The position numbers and the translations under genes were made by a program. Below the pieces are notes generated by a model that saw nothing but the letters and a program-made list of their open reading frames with translations, searched no databases and was not told the DNA's origin. A stretch of DNA of 64,000 nt from Pelodictyon phaeoclathratiforme BU-1 (GTDB lineage: Bacteria; Bacteroidota; Chlorobiia; Chlorobiales; Chlorobiaceae): NCBI RefSeq assembly GCF_000020645.1, contig NC_011060.1, positions 38,501-102,500 on the forward strand, in the 5' to 3' direction. Positions 52,967 through 60,875 of this stretch are shown here, one piece after another (the stretch's first letter is position 1; every line of letters starts with the position of its first letter).

Positions 52967-54301
52967 ATGAGAAAAAAACTTTTAACAACACTGCTGTTTC
53001 TGCTGGCAGCATCGTTGTTTCAGGGAACAGCTCATGCTGCTGATGCCGTGGTTACCGATACCGGAACAACGTCGTGGATGCTGACTTCTACAGCACTTGT
53101 TTTGCTTATGGTTCCTGGACTTGCCATGTTTTATGGCGGACTTGTCCGGACAAAGAATGTGATTGGTACCATGATGCACAGTTTTGCCGCTATGGTGATT
53201 ATTGGTGTGCTCTGGCCGATGGTTGGCTATGCGCTGAGTTTCGGCCCCGGTGTTCTTGGCGGTTTTATCGGGTGGGACAGCAAGTATTTCATGTTGCAGG
53301 GGATTGATGACACGATTATGTCAACACAGATTCCTGAATATGTCTTTGCGATGTTCCAGGGTAAGTTTGCCATTATCACGCCCGCTCTGATTGCTGGTGC
53401 GTTTGCTGAAAGGGTTAATTTCAAGGGGTATGCAGTATTTATTGCTCTCTGGAGTATTTTTGTCTACAGTCCGATTTGCCATTGGGTCTGGGCGGCTGAT
53501 GGTTTCCTTTTTAATCTTGGAGCAATGGGTGCCATTGATTTTGCCGGTGGTACTGTTGTGCATATCTCTTCGGGTATTACCGCGCTTGTTGCTGCACTCT
53601 ATCTTGGTAAAAGACGTGGTTATCCAAAAAATGTCATGCAACCGAACAACCTGGTGATGACTTTGATTGGCGCGGGTCTTTTGTGGGTCGGCTGGTTCGG
53701 GTTTAACGCTGGAAGTGCTATTGCGAGTAACCTTGCCACTGCCCGTGCTTTGACAGTGACCCAGATGGCTGCGGCTTCAGGTGCATTTACCTGGATGGTC
53801 ATTGAGATTTTTCATCATGGTAAAGCAACCAGCCTTGGTGTTGCTTCAGGGATTCTTGCAGGTCTTGTTGCCATCACACCTGCCGCTGGTGTTGTACAGC
53901 CTGTTGGTGCGTTTGCGCTCGGTATGCTGGCTTCAATATTCTGTTACTCTGCAATTTTGCTCAAGAGCAAGCTTGGTTATGATGACAGCCTTGATGCTTT
54001 TGGTGTCCATGGTGTCGGTGGTATTGTTGGCGCTATTGCGCTTGTGTTTTTTATTCGTCCGTCATGGATGGCCGATGCTGCAGCGAAAACGGCTGATCAT
54101 AGCTGGACGATGTGGCAGCAGCTTGGTGTTCAGGCAACAGCCGTAGGAGTGACGGTTGTCTATGCTGCAGTGATCTCTTTCATTCTGCTTTTCCTTGTTG
54201 AAAAAACAATCGGCCTTCGTATTTCCGAAGATGATGAAATGTCCGGTCTCGATCACAGCATGCACGGTGAGCATGGATATGGTCTTATCAACCTTAACTA
54301 A
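52967..54301 (+). CDS. amtB: Ammonium transporter
   Basis: 444 residues from the ATG at 52967, which begins a signal peptide (MRKKLLTTLLFLLAAS ... AHA), as in E. coli AmtB. About 11 membrane segments. The conserved TSTALVLLMVPGLAMFYGGLVR start, the twin-histidine segments AGGTVVHISSG and DAFGVHGVGG, and WFGFNAG are present. It conducts ammonia/ammonium across the inner membrane. The P-II gene follows after 9 bp and should gate it. Confidence 0.96.
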   Translation: MRKKLLTTLLFLLAASLFQGTAHAADAVVTDTGTTSWMLTSTALVLLMVPGLAMFYGGLVRTKNVIGTMMHSFAAMVIIGVLWPMVGYALSFGPGVLGGFIGWDSKYFMLQGIDDTIMSTQIPEYVFAMFQGKFAIITPALIAGAFAERVNFKGYAVFIALWSIFVYSPICHWVWAADGFLFNLGAMGAIDFAGGTVVHISSGITALVAALYLGKRRGYPKNVMQPNNLVMTLIGAGLLWVGWFGFNAGSAIASNLATARALTVTQMAAASGAFTWMVIEIFHHGKATSLGVASGILAGLVAITPAAGVVQPVGAFALGMLASIFCYSAILLKSKLGYDDSLDAFGVHGVGGIVGAIALVFFIRPSWMADAAAKTADHSWTMWQQLGVQATAVGVTVVYAAVISFILLFLVEKTIGLRISEDDEMSGLDHSMHGEHGYGLINLN

Positions 54302-54310
54302 CCTGTAGCA

Positions 54311-54652
54311 ATGAAACTTATTACAGCAATCATTCAGCCTGACAGGCTCGATCATGTGCGCGAGGCACTGATTCAGGCAGATATAACAAGGATTACCGTC
54401 AGTCGTGTAACTGGCCATGGCCGACAGGAGGATATTGAGATATACCGCGGCCAGAAAATAGCGCCAAACCTGATTCCAAAAATCCGACTTGATATTGCCG
54501 TCAATAATGAGTTTGTCGATATAACGGTCGATACCATCATTAGCGCTGCAAGTCATGGTGTTGGTGAAATCGGTGACGGGAAGATCTTTATCACCCCGCT
54601 TGAAGAGTGCATCCGTATCAGAACAAGGGAGCGTGGCGGAAAGGCGATATAA
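54311..54652 (+). CDS. glnK: P-II nitrogen regulator (GlnK-type) without Tyr51
   Basis: 113 residues. P-II trimers bind ATP/ADP/2-oxoglutarate and block AmtB with their T-loop. MKLITAIIQPDRLDHVREAL and GEIGDGKIFITPLEE are family signatures. In the T-loop (37-54) the E. coli sequence ELYRGAEY becomes EIYRGQKI: Tyr51 is replaced by Ile50 (one-residue gap upstream), so uridylylation there is not possible; Y45 remains. The linkage to amtB makes it GlnK by context. Confidence 0.92.
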   Translation: MKLITAIIQPDRLDHVREALIQADITRITVSRVTGHGRQEDIEIYRGQKIAPNLIPKIRLDIAVNNEFVDITVDTIISAASHGVGEIGDGKIFITPLEECIRIRTRERGGKAI

Positions 54653-54672
54653 CAAACCGTTCATAGCAGACG

Positions 54673-54715
54673 AAAGGGCAGTTCCGGTAAATTTGGGACT
54701 GCCCTTTTTTTTTAT
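54673..54715 (+). terminator. Intrinsic terminator after glnK
   Basis: A 13-bp stem, AAAGGGCAGTTCC with GGGACTGCCCTTT (54673-54685 with 54695-54707), followed by a run of T. It also lies next to the 3' end of the convergent TPR gene. Confidence 0.9.
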
Positions 54716-55269
54716 GGCGCGGGAGAGGGTGGCAGTTCTCGCCATCCAGGATAATAGGTGTTCAGCCATCTTTCTGCGTTATGATCGCGCAGGAGTGCCG
54801 CATTGCGGAAGTCATCAAAGCGTCCGGCGAGGTCACCGATTTTACTTTTTGCGATGCCTCTGTGGAAAAATGCCTCAGCCATTTTTCTGTCGAGCGCAAT
54901 GGTCTGGGAAAAATCAACAATTGCCCCGGTAAAATCGCCGGTCATGTTTTTTACGATACCCCGGTTGTAGTAGTTGACACTTTTGAAAGCGTTGTCACCA
55001 AAGGTTATCGCCATGGTGTAGTCGCTGATGGCTTGCGGATATTTTTTTAACTGCTGCTGTGCGATGCCCCGCATTTGGAATGCCATGGCAAATGCGGGGT
55101 TAATTTCAATGGCTTTTGAATACAATCTTATGGCTGTGGGAAGGTCGCCTTGCTGATGCTTTTCAAATCCGAGGTTAAAAGAGCTGTTGGCCGATTCTGC
55201 CAACGTGATGCCGACCGTCAGCAGCATCAACGCTGTGACAAGAGGGATACAACACAAAATCTTTTTCAT
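54712..55269 (-). CDS. Exported TPR-repeat protein
   Basis: 185 residues. A signal peptide (MKKILCCIPLVTALMLLTVGITLAES) leads to about three to four tetratricopeptide repeats: GFEKHQQGDLPTAIRLYSKAIEINP, RGIAQQQLKKYPQAISDYTMAI, RGIVKNMTGDFTGAIVDFSQTI and RGIAKSKIGDLAGRFDDFRNAA. Protein-protein interaction in the periplasm; partner unknown. It stands alone, convergent with glnK. Confidence 0.88.
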   Translation of the reverse strand: MKKILCCIPLVTALMLLTVGITLAESANSSFNLGFEKHQQGDLPTAIRLYSKAIEINPAFAMAFQMRGIAQQQLKKYPQAISDYTMAITFGDNAFKSVNYYNRGIVKNMTGDFTGAIVDFSQTIALDRKMAEAFFHRGIAKSKIGDLAGRFDDFRNAALLRDHNAERWLNTYYPGWRELPPSPAP

Positions 55270-55354
55270 GTGATACTGCAGGGGTCTAAAGTATAAAAAA
55301 CAGAAGCGCAGCCGACCATTTTCAGTCGCTACGCCCTACATACTAATAGTTTTC

Positions 55355-55377
55355 GGGACTTTGAAGTTCCTTTTTTT
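55355..55377 (+). terminator. Orphan terminator upstream of the DUF1015 gene
   Basis: GGGACT-ttga-AGTTCC (one G-T pair), followed by seven T residues, on the plus strand. No plus-strand gene precedes it, so it may end a short transcript or attenuate a leader of the gene at 55503. Confidence 0.5.
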
Positions 55378-55502
55378 ATGCCTTGAGCGATGAGGGTATT
55401 CAATCTCTTTCTTTGTGCCTTTTTCACTGCTTTTTCTATCTTGTCCCTGTCACTCATGGCAACGCATCTGCCCTGAAAACTAACATCTAATCGTTGCTTT
55501 CC

Positions 55503-56777
55503 ATGCCCGAAATTATACCTTTTAACGGGATTCTTTATAGTCCCGAACTGCTGAAAAGCGCATCAGAGTTGATTTGCCCTCCTTATGATGTCATTTCGGC
55601 AGCTTTTCAGCAGCGCCTCTACGGCAGCTCACCCTACAACGCCATACGTCTTGAACTGCCACTCGAGGCCGATCCCTACAGCGCAGCCGCAGAGCGTCTC
55701 GCTGAGTGGCTTCAGGGTGGTGAACTGCAGAACGATTCCGTTCCGGCCATTTATCCCTATTTTCAGACTTTTGAGGATTCCGACGGCGTTTCGCATACCC
55801 GCTGCGGTTTTTTTGCCGCCATGCGCCTGTATGATTTTTCGGAAAAGAAGGTACTGCCTCACGAAAAAACCCTTTCAGGTCCCAAGGCCGATCGGCTCAA
55901 CCTCTTCAGAAAAACGAAGACCAACATCAGCGGCATATTCGGTCTCTATGCCGATGAAAGCAAAACTGCGGATTGCCTGATGAAAGCTTTCACCGAGAGC
56001 CATGAGCCGATTGTTGATGCACATTTCGAGGGAGTGAGCAACCGGCTGTGGCGCATCACTGATCCGGAGATTGTCGGCCAGTTCCAGCAGTCGCTGCAGG
56101 ATCGAGCGGTCTATATTGCTGATGGCCATCACCGTTATGATACCGGCGTCAACTATCGCAATGAGCGTGCGGCAGCGAACCCTTCTCATACCGGCCAGGA
56201 GCCCTATAACTTTATTTTGACCTATCTGGCCAACATTCATGACGAAGGGCTGCTGATTTTCCCGATCCATCGCCTTGTGCACAGCCTCGAAGGGTTCGAT
56301 GCCGCTTTGCTGAAGTCGCGTCTTGCAGAGTTTTTTACCGTAACCGAACTGCATGACAGAGCCGCACTGAAGGCATTTCTTGATGGAGAGCCATCGAGTT
56401 ATGCTTACGGCGTTGTCACTTCCGGCATGGTTCTTGGTATTTGCCTGAAAACCGATCCAAAGCCCCTGCTTGATCCTGCCCGTCCGGAAGCTCTGCAACG
56501 CCTCGGTCTGGTGCTTCTGCACGATCTTATCTTGTTCAGATTGCTTGGCATCTCCCAGGAGGCGATGGCAAAGCAGAGTAACCTGACGTATGTCAAGGAT
56601 GACCGTGAAGTGTTCGACGCGATTGATTCCGGTAAGGTTCAGGTTGGATTTGTGGTCAAGCCAACGACCGTTGAGCAGGTTCTTTCCGTATCGGAGACGG
56701 GAGAGGTGATGCCGCAGAAATCGACCTTCTTTTACCCGAAACTGATGACCGGTATGCTTTTTAACCCGCTTGACTGA
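55503..56777 (+). CDS. DUF1015 family protein
   Basis: 424 residues from the ATG at 55503 (MPEIIPFNGILY; a TTG three codons upstream is less likely). DUF1015 proteins are large, soluble and of unknown enzyme activity. Visible features: ICPPYDVIS near 26, NAIRLELP near 47, PHEKTLSGPKADRLNL near 123, ADGHHRYDTGVNYRN near 211 (the most conserved segment) and NLTYVKDD near the end. It is followed by tsaE after 9 bp, so it is in one transcript with the tRNA-modification genes. Confidence 0.9.
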   Translation: MPEIIPFNGILYSPELLKSASELICPPYDVISAAFQQRLYGSSPYNAIRLELPLEADPYSAAAERLAEWLQGGELQNDSVPAIYPYFQTFEDSDGVSHTRCGFFAAMRLYDFSEKKVLPHEKTLSGPKADRLNLFRKTKTNISGIFGLYADESKTADCLMKAFTESHEPIVDAHFEGVSNRLWRITDPEIVGQFQQSLQDRAVYIADGHHRYDTGVNYRNERAAANPSHTGQEPYNFILTYLANIHDEGLLIFPIHRLVHSLEGFDAALLKSRLAEFFTVTELHDRAALKAFLDGEPSSYAYGVVTSGMVLGICLKTDPKPLLDPARPEALQRLGLVLLHDLILFRLLGISQEAMAKQSNLTYVKDDREVFDAIDSGKVQVGFVVKPTTVEQVLSVSETGEVMPQKSTFFYPKLMTGMLFNPLD

Positions 56778-56786
56778 GAGTTCGTA

Positions 56787-57224
56787 ATGACCGAAGAGTT
56801 TCTCTCCCTCTCCGCTGAAGAGAGCTGCCAGTATGCCCGCCGGTTTGCTGCAACCCTTCAGCCTGGCGACATGGTTTCGCTCTGTGGACAGCTCGGCGCG
56901 GGCAAAACCGAGTTCATGCGGGGGGTTACGGAGTATTTCAACTGCGACGACCAGCTCTCAAGTCCCACCTTTCCCCTTTTGAACATCTATGAGGGCTCTC
57001 TTGATGGCGAGCCGGTAACGCTGCACCATTTCGATCTCTACAGGATCAACTCACAGCAGGAGCTTGAAGGGATTGGTTTCGACGAATATCTCTCCAGCGG
57101 TGATTTTTCCTTTGTAGAGTGGGCTGACCGTTTTCCGGAATATGCTACGCGCTATACCGTAACCGTCACCCTTGAATATGCCGGGAACGACAGCCGCAGA
57201 ATTGTTATTAAACGCAAATCGTGA
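56787..57224 (+). CDS. tsaE: tRNA threonylcarbamoyladenosine biosynthesis ATPase TsaE
   Basis: 145 residues, standard length. P-loop GQLGAGKT at 34-41, then SSPTFPLLN and the HFDLYRI segment. TsaE binds the TsaB-TsaD complex and is needed for t6A37 synthesis on ANN-decoding tRNAs. It overlaps tsaB by one base (TGATG), giving tight coupling. tsaD is not in the window. Confidence 0.95.
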   Translation: MTEEFLSLSAEESCQYARRFAATLQPGDMVSLCGQLGAGKTEFMRGVTEYFNCDDQLSSPTFPLLNIYEGSLDGEPVTLHHFDLYRINSQQELEGIGFDEYLSSGDFSFVEWADRFPEYATRYTVTVTLEYAGNDSRRIVIKRKS

Positions 57225-57895
57225 TGAATATTCTTGCCATAGAGTGCACCCATGCGGCCCTTAGTGTTGCGGTCACGAACGCCGGTGTCGTTACCGAAGC
57301 CCGGAGCGCCGACTGGAAGAAGGCTGCTGAAACACTTGTTCCCTTGATCGAACAGGTGATGGCAGAAAGCGCTCTCGATCTCAAACAGCTCGACTCCATC
57401 GCTATTTCATCCGGCCCCGGCTCCTTTACCGCACTGCGTATCGGGATGGCTATTGCCAAAGGGGTTGCCTATGGCCTCGGAATCCCGCTTGTTCCGGTGC
57501 CCACCATGCCGGCAATGGCCGCCTCACTGCATGCTGAATCCGGTTCCATAATGGCGGTTATTCCATCCCGCAAAGGGGAGTATTACTATGCGTCGTATTT
57601 CCCTGAGGAGCTTGCTTCAGGCCTCTGGCACGATGAGGTCAAGCGAGGTTCTGCTGCTGATGTTGTGGCTGCCATTTCTTTAGTTAATGGTGGAGCCGTT
57701 GTTGTCGGGCGTGGACTCAATGAGCTTATCCCGTTGCTCGCCGATTCCGGTGCGGTTTACAGGGAGGCAGATCTCTTTTCCGCCAGATCCCTTTTCCCCG
57801 CAGCCCTAAGGCTCTTTGCCGGGGCCGATGCCGCAGAGCTTAACGGAGTTACCCCCGATTACCGGCAGATGTTTACTCCCAATGGCGGAAATTGA
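57224..57895 (+). CDS. tsaB: tRNA threonylcarbamoyladenosine biosynthesis protein TsaB
   Basis: 223 residues from the ATG at 57224. An ASKHA-fold protein without its own active site, dimerising with TsaD. MNILAIECTHAALSVAV and AISSGPGSFTALRIGMAIAKGVAYG are the family signatures. Normal length; the C-terminus is short as in other Bacteroidetes/Chlorobi TsaB. Last gene of DUF1015-tsaE-tsaB. Confidence 0.95.
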   Translation: MNILAIECTHAALSVAVTNAGVVTEARSADWKKAAETLVPLIEQVMAESALDLKQLDSIAISSGPGSFTALRIGMAIAKGVAYGLGIPLVPVPTMPAMAASLHAESGSIMAVIPSRKGEYYYASYFPEELASGLWHDEVKRGSAADVVAAISLVNGGAVVVGRGLNELIPLLADSGAVYREADLFSARSLFPAALRLFAGADAAELNGVTPDYRQMFTPNGGN

Positions 57896-57968
57896 TGTAT
57901 CAATAAACAGAAGCGTTTCGATGATGCCGATTATGTTTTTTTTGAAGGAGAAGATAAAATGGCACAGC

Positions 57969-58010
57969 CTTTCTTGCGCCTTGGCCGATAAAGATTACGG
58001 CGCAAGAAAG
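57969..58010 (+). terminator. Perfect 12-bp hairpin downstream of tsaB
   Basis: CTTTCTTGCGCC pairs with GGCGCAAGAAAG (57969-57980 with 57999-58010), 18-base loop. No T-run follows on either strand. A ten-codon frame with a strong AAGGAG (ATG at 57960) runs into it. It may be a 3'-end or leader structure. Confidence 0.55.
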
Positions 58011-58021
58011 TGGCCTCAAAT

Positions 58022-58912
58022 CTATCTGAACGAAGTGGTCGGTGTTTTCGATACTTTTTCTGCTTTGCCGTCGTATAAGTATATAAAACCGAATGTTATA
58101 TTAGCCGTTCCTCCATTTTGAGGAGCTGGATGATAAACACTGAAGTGTAGGCCTATCGCCAAAGCTTCACCGGGCGGGATTTTTGTGTACGTACCCTCTT
58201 CCCGTTCTTTCCCAGACATTTCGTACGAACTCATGCTGATCCCTTCTTGATATAACATTTCAGACGTATGACCAGAACTATCATCGATTAAAACCGGACG
58301 TTGTGCGTTGTTTAGAGAAATATAAACAGGCTGAGAGGTGGTGTTCCTGATAGTGGCCTTGACATGGATTTCGTTATCAATAGTTGCCGGAGAGAGCGAA
58401 ACCGTGAATGGCTCAATTTTTGCCGGTCGATAAGATGGCTTAATCAAGGTAGGTTCCGGTATGGCTACCCGTTGTGTTTCTGGACCTGAAACAGTTAACT
58501 GTGGTGCAACCACAGCCATGACACCGGAAGCCATCCCCTTTTGAAGTTTCATGACAGGATTCCAGTCAGGTGCTATGGTTTGAACAACCATAACAGCTAG
58601 ACTCACGAAAGCACTAATAGCTACAGTGATAGCTCCAATTGCTGCAAAGAGGTAGGTAAGCCACTTGAATATGGGTTTATAAAAGCTTTTTACACCACTT
58701 ATTGCAGGCCCTTTCCTGTCAAGGCCCGCGCTCTTTTTTGATTTGTTCAAAATATCTAAAACAGCAACGTAGCTGTAGACTGTAGTTGCAACAGACCCTA
58801 TTGCCGAGAAAAGGGTAGACGCAATACTCCATTTATCTTGCATAGTCGTGAAGGAATTTATGTGAAGTAAATCTGATGGTTTACTTCTGGAAAAATAGAT
58901 AATTTCGCGCAT
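58022..58912 (-). CDS. Hypothetical membrane protein, 296 aa
   Basis: I do not recognise a family. The start may instead be the Met at 58843 (MQDKWSIAS). Two or three hydrophobic segments lie in residues 28-50 and 80-115, then the C-terminal ~150 residues look like a beta-rich extracytoplasmic domain (FTVSLSPATIDNEIHVKATIRNTTSQPVYISLNNAQ), of an Ig-like or 'immunoglobulin-like intracellular proteinase inhibitor' appearance. It stands alone beside a toxin-antitoxin pair. Confidence 0.65.
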   Translation of the reverse strand: MREIIYFSRSKPSDLLHINSFTTMQDKWSIASTLFSAIGSVATTVYSYVAVLDILNKSKKSAGLDRKGPAISGVKSFYKPIFKWLTYLFAAIGAITVAISAFVSLAVMVVQTIAPDWNPVMKLQKGMASGVMAVVAPQLTVSGPETQRVAIPEPTLIKPSYRPAKIEPFTVSLSPATIDNEIHVKATIRNTTSQPVYISLNNAQRPVLIDDSSGHTSEMLYQEGISMSSYEMSGKEREEGTYTKIPPGEALAIGLHFSVYHPAPQNGGTANITFGFIYLYDGKAEKVSKTPTTSFR

Positions 58913-59386
58913 TTTTCAATAAAATTTTTACGTCATTCCGTGTTGTTTTGATACTATCATGAAGAGAAATGAGTAGTCGTTGATCGCTTTTTCCCCTTCT
59001 TGGCGCAAAACCGGACAGGATTGTATTTTCGACCCATCTTGGGCCTACTGGAATCTGAAATGCGGTATACAACCAGCACCATATCTGCCGACCTGTGCCA
59101 CTCTTCTATAGGGCTGCTACAGCTTCGTGATGTTGAGTCATAGAGGTACCTCATATGGAGAACAACACAGGGCTTTTTGAGCTGGTCTCAGATGGTTATG
59201 AAGCTGGCGGAATAACAGCGTCATCCGATGTGCTGTCAGAAAGATAAAATTGTATAATAAAAGTGAAATCTCTGATAGGTTGTCAAATAATCTCATGCAA
59301 TCTCAAGGACAAAGTCGGGCAAACAGAGTAAATTAAGGGACTGGTTGATATCATGTATACAGTTCATATTTTTTAAGGGAGAAAAC
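58913..59386. other. Spacer with a possible gene remnant
   Basis: 474 bp between the membrane protein and the VapB-like gene. A 31-codon plus-strand frame (59155-59250, MENNTGLFELVSDGYEAGG) could be debris of a lost gene. The right end must hold the toxin-antitoxin promoter. Nothing else is supportable. Confidence 0.4.
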
Positions 59387-59626
59387 ATGACACAGCTTAT
59401 TATTCATAAAGATAAGATGCAGGAAGCTCTGATGCGTTTTTTGAGCACTATCCAAACTGATGAGATTCGTCTGGAATTTGATGACAAGCATTTTTTTGCT
59501 GAACCAGTTCAGGGAAAATCGGTTCTGGATATTTTGGCAGAGCAGGCGGAGGATATGGGTCCGGAAGATTTATCCCTTAATGTGGACCACTATCTTTACG
59601 GACTATCTAAAAGGTCGGAAAAATGA
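59387..59626 (+). CDS. Antitoxin of a PIN-toxin module
   Basis: 79 residues from the ATG at 59387, preceded by AAGGGAG. The sequence has no obvious AbrB, RHH or Phd signature; it has an N-terminal strand-helix (TQLIIHKDKMQEALMRFLST) and an acidic C-terminus (AEQAEDMGPEDLSLNVDHYL). It overlaps the PIN gene by 4 bp (ATGA), the standard layout for an antitoxin-toxin pair, which is the main reason for the call. Confidence 0.75.
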   Translation: MTQLIIHKDKMQEALMRFLSTIQTDEIRLEFDDKHFFAEPVQGKSVLDILAEQAEDMGPEDLSLNVDHYLYGLSKRSEK

Positions 59627-60030
59627 TCTATTTCCTTGATACATCCTATCTGGTTGCCCTGACTCACAGTAGAGATCAATTTCATCAAGAGGCTGTAAGC
59701 ATAAGTAAAACACTCATACAGCCGATCCGACTTGTTACAACTTCAGCGGTTCTCATGGAGTTTGCCAACATGCTTTCTTCTCCTCATCTTCGAGGCAAAG
59801 CGTTCAATTATATTCAATTACTGAAGAATGACATTCATACCGAAATTGTTTGTGTTTCTGAGGAGCAGTTTGAATCAGGGTTGATAATGTTCGGGAAATA
59901 TCATGACAAAGAATGGGGTTTGGTGGATTGCCTATCATTCCTTGTCATGAAAGAAAAAGGAATTACACTCGCCTTGACTTCTGATGACCATTTTGAACAG
60001 GCCGGTTTTACGACTTTATTACAACTCTGA
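59623..60030 (+). CDS. VapC-like PIN-domain ribonuclease toxin
   Basis: 135 residues. PIN active-site acids are visible: D6 in FLDTSYL, E46 in AVLMEFANM, D102 in WGLVDCLSF and D121 in LALTSDD. These chelate Mg2+ and cut RNA, often tRNA or rRNA, in VapC toxins. The frame is intact. It is encoded with its antitoxin immediately upstream and followed by a terminator at 60207. Confidence 0.9.
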   Translation: MIYFLDTSYLVALTHSRDQFHQEAVSISKTLIQPIRLVTTSAVLMEFANMLSSPHLRGKAFNYIQLLKNDIHTEIVCVSEEQFESGLIMFGKYHDKEWGLVDCLSFLVMKEKGITLALTSDDHFEQAGFTTLLQL

Positions 60031-60357
60031 TGACGTGCTGGGTATGTAATGCTTAATGAAGCTGCAAGTCCATGCTCTCCAGTTGTTGATTTTACTGTAT
60101 GTTGTCGTGATGCCTTTGTCAAAGCCTCCTTTGTCCCATTGTGCGAGTGATACTGTTACGGTGCCATCTCAACATCCGGCAAGATTTCGATATCCATCCA
60201 GTCCATGCCGGAATTACTCCCCGGCTTTTTTTGCGGTCAGTGAGCTGGCTTTTTCGTATGTTGAGGAGTTACCATTATTGCCATAGTGGGGTTGTTTTGT
60301 TGCCTGTTGGCGGTAAGTTGTTGTAAAATATAGTTCATTTATGAAGGATAGAGGTTT
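60031..60357. other. Intergenic region with a terminator
   Basis: 327 bp between the VapC-like gene and rsfS. A plus-strand intrinsic terminator lies at 60207-60232: stem GCCGG/CCGGC, nine-base loop, seven T. The frame starting at 60056 runs through it and is not credible. The rsfS promoter must be in the last 120 bp. Confidence 0.65.
60207..60232 (+). terminator. Intrinsic terminator of the PIN module
   Basis: GCCGG (60207-60211) and CCGGC (60221-60225) with a nine-base loop, followed by TTTTTTT. Confidence 0.75.
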
Positions 60358-60753
60358 ATGAGTAGCTTGAAAGAGGAAGAGATGGTGAGTGCCACACAGG
60401 TAAAAGAGGTAGCTGTTGGTGAGCTGCTGGCAAGAAGGGCTGCTGAGCTGGCGCTGGAAAAAAAGTGTGAAGAGGTCAAGATTCTTGATCTCCGGGGTTT
60501 GACATCGGTTACCGATTATTTTGTGATTGTGACTGCCGATTCTGATCGTAAGGCAAAGGCCGCAGCGGAGCATATTATTGATGAGCTCAAGGTTGATGGC
60601 GAGCGTCCGATGCATGTTGAGGGAATGGATTCCATGCACTGGATTCTCCTGGACTATATCGATGTTGTTGTGCATATTTTTATGCCGGATGAGCGCCATT
60701 TTTATGACCTTGAATCCCTCTGGTCGGATGCACCTGTAATTACACTGAGCTGA
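60358..60753 (+). CDS. rsfS: Ribosome silencing factor
   Basis: 131 residues. RsfS binds L14 of the 50S subunit and blocks subunit joining in starvation. The family sequence LDLRGLTSVTDYFVIVTADSDRKAKAAAEHIIDEL and LDYIDVVVHIFMPDERHFYDLESLW are clear. The ATG at 60358 adds about 12 residues to the conserved core, and an ATG eight codons later is also possible. gyrA follows 122 bp downstream on the same strand. Confidence 0.93.
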   Translation: MSSLKEEEMVSATQVKEVAVGELLARRAAELALEKKCEEVKILDLRGLTSVTDYFVIVTADSDRKAKAAAEHIIDELKVDGERPMHVEGMDSMHWILLDYIDVVVHIFMPDERHFYDLESLWSDAPVITLS

Positions 60754-60875
60754 TATTATCCACATTTTTTTGCAGTTAGCTCTTTTCAGGCGTACTGCAT
60801 TGTTCAGAATTCAGACGGATTTTTATACATTACGCCGTTGAGTTATTTATATCAATTATCACCCAGGATTTACCT

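Noticed and set aside
60056..60286. 76-codon plus-strand frame after the PIN toxin
   Set aside because: It crosses a strong intrinsic terminator and has no supporting features apart from an N-terminal hydrophobic run.
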